Below, piece after piece: positions 55,883 to 64,000 of a stretch of DNA of 64,000 nucleotides. The position numbers were made by a program, and so were the translations under genes. Source of the DNA: Citrobacter sp. R56 (lineage in GTDB: Bacteria; Pseudomonadota; Gammaproteobacteria; Enterobacterales; Enterobacteriaceae); NCBI RefSeq assembly GCF_016811995.1, contig NZ_CP069159.1, positions 1,984,001-2,048,000 on the forward strand, read 5' to 3'. Each line of letters starts with the position of its first letter. The first letter of the stretch is position 1. The notes below the pieces were generated by a model that worked only from the letters and a program-made list of their open reading frames with translations, ran no database searches and was not told where the DNA came from.

Positions 55883-58800
55883 ATGCGCGGATATCGAAAA
55901 ATGAAGAAGATATTGAGTATCTTATTGCTGCTGGCGATGTCGTTCGGGATACCCGCATTTTCAGCCCAGGCAGCGCTTAAAGGCGGAACCTGGCAGACAA
56001 CGCCCACCTCTACAGGTGAAATTAAGGGGACCAGCCCACAGGCCGACAGCGCGGCGATCGCGGTTTATCAGGGCAGTATACAGCTGGATCCCTCAAAAAC
56101 GTACGCCGTACCGTTCAGCGCAACGCCCGGCGATTTCAGTGCTGATACTGCCGCCAGTCATCTTATCCTGACGAATCCCCGCGATACCGAAGGCGACCTG
56201 TTCGCCGCACCGCCAGCGCTACAGTGGGAGAACCAGCAGCCGCCCGGCGCGGACCTGGTCTGGGCCGATGCCGCCACCCCGGATACGCTGCTTGATCCAC
56301 AGCCGGTGGACGACGAAAGCTTTTGTGCACAAAATCTGGCCGGGCGTCATCTGGTGACGTGGCCGCAGGTGGATTCAACCACGCCGCTACCGCTGCTGTA
56401 TCTCTCCACGCTCACCGGCTCGCCCACCACCGGTACCGTGGCGCTGCAGGATAAGCGGGTGGCAATTGATATCGCACCGTCGCCGAATGCGCCGCTGACG
56501 GTCAGCGCCAGCCACTATGACGATACGCTGAAAGCCGCGAAGGTGAAGGCCGGTGAGAGTATCGTACTGACCATTACCACCCATGACTGCGCGGGAAATG
56601 TGCTGAATAACGTACCCTTTGTCATTACCCGCAGCGATGCGCTTGGCCGACGGGGCGATGTTAAAAACGACGCACCGGTGCATATCGGCAATACCGAACT
56701 GACCACCGTCGACACCGAATATTATGGTGTCACGGATGCTAACGGTACGGCGACCGTGACGGTGACTCAGGATGGCGGACCGGGGGTAAAAACCACGCTG
56801 AAGGTGAAGCCGTCACAAAGCAGCGTGGTGGAAGAGGATGTGGATGTGATATTCACCACGCTGACCAGCCCGAACAGCGATAAAGCCGTGATGTGGGGCC
56901 ATATGGCGGAGAGTACCACGGTAGGCGATTTTACTTTTAGCCGCCCTAAACTGGCGGGGGAGGCCACTGGAACGAATGGCGCAGTGACCGACCATAACGA
57001 AGTCTGGGCGTTGTTTGACTGGAACAACGCTAACAGCCATTGCAATTCCCTGTTGCCGGATCTCCGACGGTTAGTCGCGCTGGACGTTGCCCAGGGCACG
57101 CAAACTGTTCAGGGCACGCTGGGCTGGCCGATACAGGGTAATGATTACTGGTCGGCTTCACCCGGTGAATCTGGGCGGCACTTCGCGGTGGATATGAATG
57201 GTCAGGAGAGCGCATCCCGCAATGACAGTGAGCACTACCTTGTCAGTTGCGTGGATCACGCTATGCCGGTGGTTACACCCAAAATAACGCTGACGCCTGA
57301 TCATTACGACACCACGCTAACTGCGGCGAAAGCGATGACCGGGGAATCCATCACCATGACGGTCACGATCACCGACAGCGTGACCGGGGAGCCGCTTCCT
57401 CACACCTATTACTCCCTGACGCTGGGCGAGGTACATAACCGCGCCAATGAAACCAGTTCCGAGTGGGAAACGTCTCCCGTGGTGATCACAGGTGAGCAGA
57501 TTCAGGCCAGCGACCCACACCTCTATGAGGGTGTTACCGATGCCAACGGCGCCGCAACCGTGGTTTTGACCCAGCCCCAGGGCGCTGGCGTGCGTACTAC
57601 CATCACGGCCGAAATGCGCGAAGGGTATACCGCCACTGACAGTAAAGACGTGATTTTTACCGTCATTACCAGTCCGGACAGCGACAAAGCCCGCATGTGG
57701 GGCCATATGAAGGATGCGGCAACGGCAGACGGCAGTCTGTTCGTACGCCCGCTGCTGGCGGCTGAATCTGGCTATGAAACGGGTAATTATCGGGAAAACA
57801 ACGAGGACTGGGCGACATTTGCTCAGCTCAGCAAGGCGGAAAGTCAGTGTGGTGACGGACAGGTACCGTTGGCAAGTTCACTGGAAAAACTGTATGCCGG
57901 GCACAGCGCAAACCAGATAGTTAAGGATCTGGGCTGGCCGACGGACGGCTACAGCTATCTGTCGGCAGACACGGATGGTACCACTTACCACAACGTCAGC
58001 CTGAAAAACGGCGACCAGGGCAGCTTTACCGGTAGCGCGCAGAACTATCTCTCCTGCGGCGCCACGGAGCTGGTGTCGCAGCTTCAGGTCATTACCAACG
58101 GGGACGCGAGCCTGCGGCTTGCAAAAGCGAAAGCGGGAGAACCCATCACGCTGACGGTGCAGACAACCAACGCGGTAAACGGTTTGCCTGCGCCGAACGT
58201 GGCGTTCACGGTGACGTCCGAAGCGTCGACTAACCGGCAGGGGAGTGCCACCGGGTTTACATCCGGCGGCGCGTTGATAGTGAACGGACAGTCGTTTGGC
58301 ACCAACAGCGGCATGACTGGCTCTTACCTGGGGACAACGGATGCGCAGGGGCAGGCGCAACTGGTCATTGAGCAACCGAAAGGGCCTGGCGTAAAAACGC
58401 CGCTGATCATCAAACTGAATGACTCGCGGGTTGCCGATACGATTAACTATGAGGTGATTTTTACCGCCGTCACCAGCCCGGATACGGACAAAGCGCAGAT
58501 GTGGGGGCACATGGATGACAGCGTGACGGTGGGTGATGATACATTTTATCGCCCCAAACTGGCGAGTGAGTTTACTGCCACCCCAGGTGGCTCAACGCGT
58601 GCACTGGATAACGAGGTGTGGGGACTGCTGACGAACGCTGGTGTACAGAGCAGCGCGGCGGGAGGATGTGAAACCGGCCACCTCCCCAGTACTAACCAGA
58701 TGAAGGCGCTGTATAACGAGAACAAAGACAACAAACTGAATACTGAACACGGCTGGCAGACTACCTACAGCTACTGGACGTCGACGCTGTCTTCAGGAGG

Positions 58801-61447
58801 CCCCAGCGCCGGTTGGGATGTTATCAGTATGGCGTCCGGCTCCACGGGCTCCAGCGGCGCTGGCATATTCGTGGTCTCCTGCCTGAAAGACGCCAACCCG
58901 GTAGCGGCACAGATAACCCTGGAGACGGTGGATAAATCTCAGTGGTCAGAGACGCTGAACGCTGCCAGGGTGAAAAAAGACGATACGCTGCGATTAAAAC
59001 TGACGACAAAGGACAGTGCGGGCAATCCGGTACCGGATACGTCGGTCGTAATCTCGCGCGGAGACGATTATTCTCGCCAGGAAGTCAAAGAGAGTGCCCC
59101 CGCATCCATGGTGATTAACGGGCAGGCATTAGCTAATACATCCTCTTTGCTGTATGCGTCAACCGGCGCTGACGGTAGTCTGATACTGGAGATCACGCGG
59201 GCAAACACCAAAGGCACAAAAGCGGCGCTTATTGCAAAGCTGTCTGATAACACCAGCGTCACCGCTGACATGGGTACGATTTTTACCGTTATCACCAGCC
59301 CGGACTCGGCGAAAGCGACTTACTGGGGGCATATGCCCGAAACGCTGACGGCAACGGAGGGTACCGTTTTTAAACGCCCGAAACTCTTTAATGAACTGGC
59401 TCAGACGAGCGGGTATAAATCTGCTTCGGAAAATTATGAGTCGTGGGCTGTCTTAACGTATCCGCAGGCGCAGGATAACGCTTCCTCTGGATGCGATGAG
59501 GCACATATCCCGACCAGAGATTCGCTCAATTCGCTCTACAGCGCCTATCCGGGCGGCAAAATGGAATCTGAACAAGGATGGCCCACCTACACCTACTACT
59601 GGAGTAATACGGCTGATAATTCTGTTACCGCCAGTCGCAATTATTATACCGTCAGCCTGTATTCGGACAGCAGTTCGGGGATGGCACAAAATCAAACAAA
59701 GTATCTGACTTGTCTTGATAAAGCGCGACCAAAGGGGAATGTCGCTCAAATTGAACTGACGTCTGCGCAATATGTACCCGAACTGCATGCCGCCAAAGTG
59801 AAAAAAGGTGAGAAAATTACGTGGCAGATAAAATTCAAAGACGCGCAGGGGAATGCATTACCAGATGTCGCTTTTTCTATTCTCGGTGCCCAGGGTACAA
59901 AACGTAATGGCGAGCCGTACTCCGCTTACCTGTACGCCGGATATCCCGGAGGGTCTACGACATATTTATCAGGGAGTACCCGTTTCTACGGTGTCACGGA
60001 CAGTAATGGGCAGGTGTTGGTGGAGGTTTCCGGCGGCGCAGGGTTTGAGGGATTACTCTCTGTTTCACCCGATGAAAACAGCGCATTAGCTGAAAGTATG
60101 CCCTCTATTTTTACGATAGTAACCAGTCCGGACAGTGATAAAGCCGCGATGTGGGGACATATGCCAGATACCATCACGGTAGATGATATCGTTTTTGAGC
60201 GGCCAAAACTGGCGGCGGAGGCCCCATCAGCAAGTGGTCACTCGACGATAAACAACGAATCCTGGGCAACCGTGAGGGATCATAACGTAGCCTTCAACAA
60301 ACCAGAGGCCGGAGGATGTGCGACAAACCATTTACCGCAAATCGCTCAAATGAGTGCGTTATATGCTGCGCACAGCGGCAACAAGATCAGTACCGAATTC
60401 GGTTGGCCGGTCACCTCAAGTTATAATTACTGGACCTCCACGTATTATTATCCAGACAGACTTTCGGCCTGGTATTCAATCGAATTAAAAAGCGGATATA
60501 CGTATTCTGCGAGTGGATCATCGTGGATGATGATTACGTGCCTGAAAGACGCCAACCCAGCGCCATCGAAGATCGTTATCAAACCCGTCGATAGCGCGCA
60601 ATGGGATGCCTCACTGAATGTTGCGAAGGCAAAAAGCGGTGAGACGCTTCATCTCAACGTGACCGTCGAAGATGCCAGCGGTAAGCCAATACCCGCAACA
60701 ATGCTGACCATTTCCCGCGGCAATGATTATAACCGTCAGGCAGTCCAGGAATCGGCACAAGCGATGACGGTTAACGGCTCCACATTGCCTTCACCAGGAT
60801 CAACAAGCAATTTGTCTACTGATGACGCCGGTAACCTGCTTCTGGACGTGACGCGTCCATCCACCGTCAAAGGTACAAAAGCACCGATTAATATCGCGAT
60901 CACTGACATTCCCGACGTAACGTCCAGTCTGGACACTGTTTTTACCGTGCTGACGAGCCCTGACTCTAGTAAAGCCCAGTACTGGGGTCATATGCCAGAG
61001 ACAGTAACCAGCAGTGATGGCGTTGTTTTTCGTCGACCAATGCTTCAGGCAGAGATCGGTGTGGGTTCCTACAGTTCGGCTAATAACGAAAAATGGTCTG
61101 CGATAACTTACCCACAGGCTTCTTCGGTGAATATCGAGGGATGTTCCGTCGATAAAATACCGCTGCTCAGTGAGTGGCAAACACTCTACGGTGATCATCC
61201 AGGTGGTGCGGTGGCAACGCTTTATGGATGGCCGACCAATTATGTCTATTGGGGTGCCGATCTGACGGCAGACAATAAGGCGCAATCTATCAATCTGGCT
61301 TCAGGAAGCACGCAAGCGACAATGTCAACGTCTACGATAGATTATGCCCTGCTGGTCTGCCTGGCGCAGTCACACACCAGGTCCGGGTCTGCCAGCACTG
61401 CGCTGAATTCTCCCGGATACCCATTGGGGACTGCGTATATCAGGTGA
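55883..61447 (+). CDS. ratA: RatA-like giant surface protein with six Ig-lectin modules
   Basis: The product has 1854 residues. The start at 55883 has AGGA seven bases upstream, and MKK at 55901 is an alternative. A signal peptide ends FSAQA. Six modules of about 270 residues repeat. Each has an Ig-like part (A-KVKAGE...L.V...D..G.P.P) ending IFT-TSPDSDKA, then a part beginning M/YWGHM (residues about 335, 603, 872, 1146, 1421 and 1698), F.RPKL..E, NE.WA, a cysteine (GGC...HLP), YWTST and a closing cysteine (SCLKDANP). The cysteine pair and tryptophans suggest a C-type-lectin-like fold, as in intimin tips. No anchor is seen. Family: RatA/RatB of the CS54 island. Probably displayed or exported together with SinH/SinI. 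Confidence 0.8.
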   Translation: MRGYRKMKKILSILLLLAMSFGIPAFSAQAALKGGTWQTTPTSTGEIKGTSPQADSAAIAVYQGSIQLDPSKTYAVPFSATPGDFSADTAASHLILTNPRDTEGDLFAAPPALQWENQQPPGADLVWADAATPDTLLDPQPVDDESFCAQNLAGRHLVTWPQVDSTTPLPLLYLSTLTGSPTTGTVALQDKRVAIDIAPSPNAPLTVSASHYDDTLKAAKVKAGESIVLTITTHDCAGNVLNNVPFVITRSDALGRRGDVKNDAPVHIGNTELTTVDTEYYGVTDANGTATVTVTQDGGPGVKTTLKVKPSQSSVVEEDVDVIFTTLTSPNSDKAVMWGHMAESTTVGDFTFSRPKLAGEATGTNGAVTDHNEVWALFDWNNANSHCNSLLPDLRRLVALDVAQGTQTVQGTLGWPIQGNDYWSASPGESGRHFAVDMNGQESASRNDSEHYLVSCVDHAMPVVTPKITLTPDHYDTTLTAAKAMTGESITMTVTITDSVTGEPLPHTYYSLTLGEVHNRANETSSEWETSPVVITGEQIQASDPHLYEGVTDANGAATVVLTQPQGAGVRTTITAEMREGYTATDSKDVIFTVITSPDSDKARMWGHMKDAATADGSLFVRPLLAAESGYETGNYRENNEDWATFAQLSKAESQCGDGQVPLASSLEKLYAGHSANQIVKDLGWPTDGYSYLSADTDGTTYHNVSLKNGDQGSFTGSAQNYLSCGATELVSQLQVITNGDASLRLAKAKAGEPITLTVQTTNAVNGLPAPNVAFTVTSEASTNRQGSATGFTSGGALIVNGQSFGTNSGMTGSYLGTTDAQGQAQLVIEQPKGPGVKTPLIIKLNDSRVADTINYEVIFTAVTSPDTDKAQMWGHMDDSVTVGDDTFYRPKLASEFTATPGGSTRALDNEVWGLLTNAGVQSSAAGGCETGHLPSTNQMKALYNENKDNKLNTEHGWQTTYSYWTSTLSSGGPSAGWDVISMASGSTGSSGAGIFVVSCLKDANPVAAQITLETVDKSQWSETLNAARVKKDDTLRLKLTTKDSAGNPVPDTSVVISRGDDYSRQEVKESAPASMVINGQALANTSSLLYASTGADGSLILEITRANTKGTKAALIAKLSDNTSVTADMGTIFTVITSPDSAKATYWGHMPETLTATEGTVFKRPKLFNELAQTSGYKSASENYESWAVLTYPQAQDNASSGCDEAHIPTRDSLNSLYSAYPGGKMESEQGWPTYTYYWSNTADNSVTASRNYYTVSLYSDSSSGMAQNQTKYLTCLDKARPKGNVAQIELTSAQYVPELHAAKVKKGEKITWQIKFKDAQGNALPDVAFSILGAQGTKRNGEPYSAYLYAGYPGGSTTYLSGSTRFYGVTDSNGQVLVEVSGGAGFEGLLSVSPDENSALAESMPSIFTIVTSPDSDKAAMWGHMPDTITVDDIVFERPKLAAEAPSASGHSTINNESWATVRDHNVAFNKPEAGGCATNHLPQIAQMSALYAAHSGNKISTEFGWPVTSSYNYWTSTYYYPDRLSAWYSIELKSGYTYSASGSSWMMITCLKDANPAPSKIVIKPVDSAQWDASLNVAKAKSGETLHLNVTVEDASGKPIPATMLTISRGNDYNRQAVQESAQAMTVNGSTLPSPGSTSNLSTDDAGNLLLDVTRPSTVKGTKAPINIAITDIPDVTSSLDTVFTVLTSPDSSKAQYWGHMPETVTSSDGVVFRRPMLQAEIGVGSYSSANNEKWSAITYPQASSVNIEGCSVDKIPLLSEWQTLYGDHPGGAVATLYGWPTNYVYWGADLTADNKAQSINLASGSTQATMSTSTIDYALLVCLAQSHTRSGSASTALNSPGYPLGTAYIR

Positions 61448-61464
61448 TAAATTGAGATAGTGTA

Positions 61465-61564
61465 AAAAGAAAAATCCACGCAATTGCGTGGATTTTATCG
61501 GCTTTGCTGGTTGCCATGAGATTCAATAAAACCTCATGAGACAACAAAAATGATTTAGACGTTG
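61465..61564. repeat. Copy of the ychF 3' end with its terminator (repeat B)
   Basis: 100 bp match 62989-63088 without gaps (offset 1524), with few differences. It includes the last ychF codons in reverse orientation and the perfect 26-bp palindrome of the terminator (61471-61496), which here lies 23 bp after the ratA-like stop and can end its transcript. Confidence 0.9.
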
Positions 61565-62060
61565 TGTAAATAGACCCGCTTTAGTTCCACGCACTTTTTG
61601 AGATCCCGGCCAAGTTGACCCTGACCCAAAATCAGTGCAGTGCTAAAGCGAAAGGAGATCAGGTAAAAATATACGGCAGATTCCAGTTAATGGTGGGTGT
61701 TTACCTCGGCGCTATTGTCTGAAGCATGACTCTCTACGTGATTTTGTAAGCTGATTTTTTAATCAAAAGTAAGGATGCCAAAACGTGATGTAATCTGACA
61801 GGTATCACTATAAATAGCTGGTATCTGTCAGTTCTGATTAGATTTAATAAAATTGAATAAGTCACATTCTGATATAGCACAGTTGTAACGGGTTGAATGC
61901 GTACTTTACTCGAGAGATTTTAATTAAGGTTTCTGTGTGACTGCCTGTTAATAACATGCTCATTTCGACAGCAGAAACAGGCAGTTTATGGATGAAAAAA
62001 CTAAAAACACTGGCAACTGATCTGACTAAAGGTCTTAAAATAGAAACAAAATAATTATTT
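61565..62060. other. Gene-free DNA between repeat B and the lipoprotein gene
   Basis: About 500 bp, AT-rich. Frames such as 61862-62158 (minus) overlap the lipoprotein gene and lack support. No repeat or RNA found. Confidence 0.35.
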
Positions 62061-62831
62061 TCATGAGCCATTGTTCTTTGATAAAAAAATCTTGCCGTCA
62101 TTTTCAATACTAAATCCCTTATTGCTTCTGGTAATATAAACTTCACCATGTGACCCATTATTCATATCTAAATCCTCTGATATTGAAGGAAACGATTTTT
62201 TTACATCAATAGTATCTAGCCAACTTGGGGTGTTTACTACATCCGCATTAAATTTTACCCGAAATCGACCACTTGTTATGGCTTCTTTGTCATTATATAT
62301 AGTCACATCTTTAACTTTCATTTTCCCGATGCAAACTAAAATGGCGTTGTATCTTTTTTTATCGACAGAGATATATTCTTCGCCTTTTTTGGTTATTTTA
62401 AACTGGAGTCCAGGGATGTTTGTCGTTGTCTCTGTATAATTTTCATTTTTATAATTTACGGGGTCTGTAAAGTACCCATTAAGATTTAACCCTCCAGAAA
62501 TAACCTTGTCGTTAGTTTTTTCAAAAAGGCCTATGTTAGCTAATACATTAATTTGCTTTAGGGCTTTATTGTGTATTCCGTTAGTTTCTATACTAATGGT
62601 ATCCCTTTTTTCATCTGTTCTCATTTCGTTAAAATAATTATCGTAATATCTTCTCTGTGTATTAAATTCAATATCCTTGATTCCATGGGAAAGGTTTGAG
62701 TAAACACAATCTGAAGATATTTTCTCATTTATCAATGAGCTAGCAACATCAGAGCTTAATATCTTATCATCCTTATTGTTATCACAAGCGCATACTAAAA
62801 ATAAAGATAATAGAGCAATTTTCCTGATCAT
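62061..62831 (-). CDS. Putative lipoprotein (unknown)
   Basis: The product has 256 residues from the ATG at 62831. The frame extends 28 codons upstream without a signal sequence. MIRKIALLSLFLVCAC gives a lipobox with the cysteine at residue 16, followed by Asp at +2, the inner-membrane retention signal. The mature protein has one cysteine pair (SSDCVYS, ILVCIGK) and is very AT-rich. No family recognised. It is the only gene between repeats B and C at ychF, so probably a separate cassette. Confidence 0.7.
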   Translation of the reverse strand: MIRKIALLSLFLVCACDNNKDDKILSSDVASSLINEKISSDCVYSNLSHGIKDIEFNTQRRYYDNYFNEMRTDEKRDTISIETNGIHNKALKQINVLANIGLFEKTNDKVISGGLNLNGYFTDPVNYKNENYTETTTNIPGLQFKITKKGEEYISVDKKRYNAILVCIGKMKVKDVTIYNDKEAITSGRFRVKFNADVVNTPSWLDTIDVKKSFPSISEDLDMNNGSHGEVYITRSNKGFSIENDGKIFLSKNNGS

Positions 62832-62988
62832 AATAAACCACCATATTAAACGTATGGAAATATTAACGTATAATACATCTTTTGGGGGGAGGATAGAAAG
62901 TCTGAAAATACACAATTAGAAGGCACTTGTAGAGTAAACTGAATTTTTGGCGAGGAGGGGTCAGGTCAGTCCAAATTGAGACTTTATG

Positions 62989-63088
62989 AAAAGAAAAATC
63001 CACGCAATTGCGTGGATTTTATCGGGTTTGTTGGTTGCCACGAGATTCAATAAAACCTCATGAGACAACAAATTTTATTTAGACGTTG
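62989..63088 (-). repeat. Native ychF 3' end and terminator (repeat C)
   Basis: It contains the last ychF codons and stop, and the 26-bp palindrome AAAATCCACGCA-AT-TGCGTGGATTTT (62995-63020), an efficient-looking terminator for ychF on the minus strand. The same 100 bp recur at 61465-61564 and, decayed, at 52017-52107. Confidence 0.9.
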
Positions 63089-64000
63089 AACAGGAAATTC
63101 ATTACGTCGCCGTCTTTAACGATATAGTCCTTACCTTCGGCGCGCATCTTACCGGCTTCTTTCGCACCTTGTTCACCTTTGTAGGTGATGAAATCTTCGA
63201 ATGCGATGGTCTGGGCGCGGATAAACCCTTTTTCGAAGTCGGTATGGATTTTACCTGCCGCTTGCGGTGCAGTGGCACCGACCGGGATGGTCCATGCGCG
63301 AACTTCTTTCACGCCTGCGGTGAAGTACGTCTGCAGGTTCAGCAGTTCGTAACCGGCACGAATAACGCGGTTCAGGCCCGGCTCTTCGATTCCCAGTTCT
63401 GCCATAAACTCTTCGCGATCGGCATCGTCGAGTTCAGCGATATCGGATTCAACGGCGGCACACACGGCAACCACGACAGAACCTTCCGCAGCCGCGATTT
63501 CACGCACTTTATCGAGGTACGGGTTATTTTCAAAACCGTCTTCGTTCACGTTGGCGATATACATGGTTGGCTTCAGGGTCAGGAAGCTCAGGTATTTGAT
63601 TGCCGCTTTGTCTTCGTCGGTCAGATTTTTAAGCGCACGCAGCATACCGGCGTTTTCCAGTTGCGGCAGACATTTTTCCAGCGCGGCCTGTTCGGCTTTG
63701 GCGTCTTTATCGCCACCTTTGGCTTTCTTCTGCACGCGGTGCAGGGCACGTTCGCAGGTGTCGAGATCTGACAGCGCCAGTTCGGTATTGATAACGTCAA
63801 TATCGTCAGCCGGATCGACTTTGTTATTCACGTGGATGATGTTGTCGTTTTCAAAGCAGCGAACAACGTGGCCGATGGCTTCGGTTTCACGAATGTTGGT
63901 CAGGAACTGGTTACCCAGACCTTCACCTTTGGACGCCCCTTTGACCAGACCAGCGATGTCGACGAATTCCATAGTGGTGGGGAGAATGCGCTGCGGCTTA
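63079..64000 (-). CDS. ychF: YchF, Obg-related P-loop ATPase (C-terminal part)
   Basis: The visible 306 residues are the end of YchF. The gene continues beyond the window, and the ATG at 63972 is internal. Motifs: [22 protein letters not shown] (G3), the ATP-specific N-x-x-E replacement of the G4 box ([10 protein letters not shown]), a helical insertion ([22 protein letters not shown]) and the C-terminal TGS domain ([18 protein letters not shown] ... [11 protein letters not shown]). It binds ribosomes and prefers ATP. Its 3' end is duplicated twice to the left. Confidence 0.96.
   Translation of the reverse strand, partial: KPQRILPTTMEFVDIAGLVKGASKGEGLGNQFLTNIRETEAIGHVVRCFENDNIIHVNNKVDPADDIDVINTELALSDLDTCERALHRVQKKAKGGDKDAKAEQAALEKCLPQLENAGMLRALKNLTDEDKAAIKYLSFLTLKPTMYIANVNEDGFENNPYLDKVREIAAAEGSVVVAVCAAVESDIAELDDADREEFMAELGIEEPGLNRVIRAGYELLNLQTYFTAGVKEVRAWTIPVGATAPQAAGKIHTDFEKGFIRAQTIAFEDFITYKGEQGAKEAGKMRAEGKDYIVKDGDVMNFLFNV

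Overview
The window is an enterobacterial chromosome segment. Gene content, gene order and protein sequences sit very close to Escherichia/Salmonella. The most likely genus is Citrobacter or a near relative, because E. coli-like core genes are combined with a SinH/SinI/RatA-type surface operon known from Salmonella. This assignment is from memory of the families, not from a search.

Region 1 (1-20.6 kb) is conserved core: lolD(partial)-lolE-nagK-cobB on +; potD and potC, then potB-potA on -; pepT on +; roxA, phoQP, purB-hflD-mnmA-nudJ, an extra periplasmic SH3-like protein gene and rluE on -; then icd on +. The unusual point is that the spermidine/putrescine ABC operon potABCD is split. Two small exported proteins sharing a GCTQV...NGTC motif, with their own terminators, sit between potC and potB.

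Region 2 (20.5-41.2 kb) is a 20.6 kb e14/phage 21-like element integrated in the 3' end of icd. It is bounded by an 86-bp identical icd-tail repeat (20489-20574 and 41131-41216). The left arm is intact in outline: int, xis, an early operon, a structured leader RNA downstream of pL, CI, operators and Cro. The rest is a grounded prophage. At least four internal deletions have fused or beheaded genes (cII/antirepressor, endolysin/baseplate V, gp46-like/gp48-like, tail-fibre chaperone/invertase), and replication, packaging, capsid and most tail genes are gone. What remains intact is largely cargo: a divergent, AT-rich two-gene ATPase + TOPRIM-like module beside the Q-like gene (the best candidate for a poorly described anti-phage system), SOS-controlled umuDC, a lipoprotein, an SRAP protease (YedK), a proL (tRNA-Pro) att scar and a eukaryotic-like Ser/Thr kinase.

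Region 3 (41.2-47 kb) is a patchwork downstream of icd: a third, decayed icd tail, a DUF1471 protein, an orphan Stealth-type sugar-phosphate transferase, a small acidic protein, ymgG, a TrkG-like potassium channel subunit and a symE-like fragment.

Region 4 (46.7-51.8 kb, - strand) is a compact type VI effector cassette: DUF1795 chaperone, a 1380-residue PAAR-Rhs protein with a polymorphic C-terminal toxin domain, and an overlapping immunity gene.

Region 5 (52-64 kb) carries a SinH-like inverse autotransporter, a SinI-like secreted protein that shares the SinH C-terminal domain, and a RatA-like 1854-residue protein with six repeated Ig-like plus lectin-like modules. This operon and a following lipoprotein gene are each flanked by direct copies of the 3' end of ychF, the partial core gene that closes the window. 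ychF therefore looks like a second insertion hot spot.
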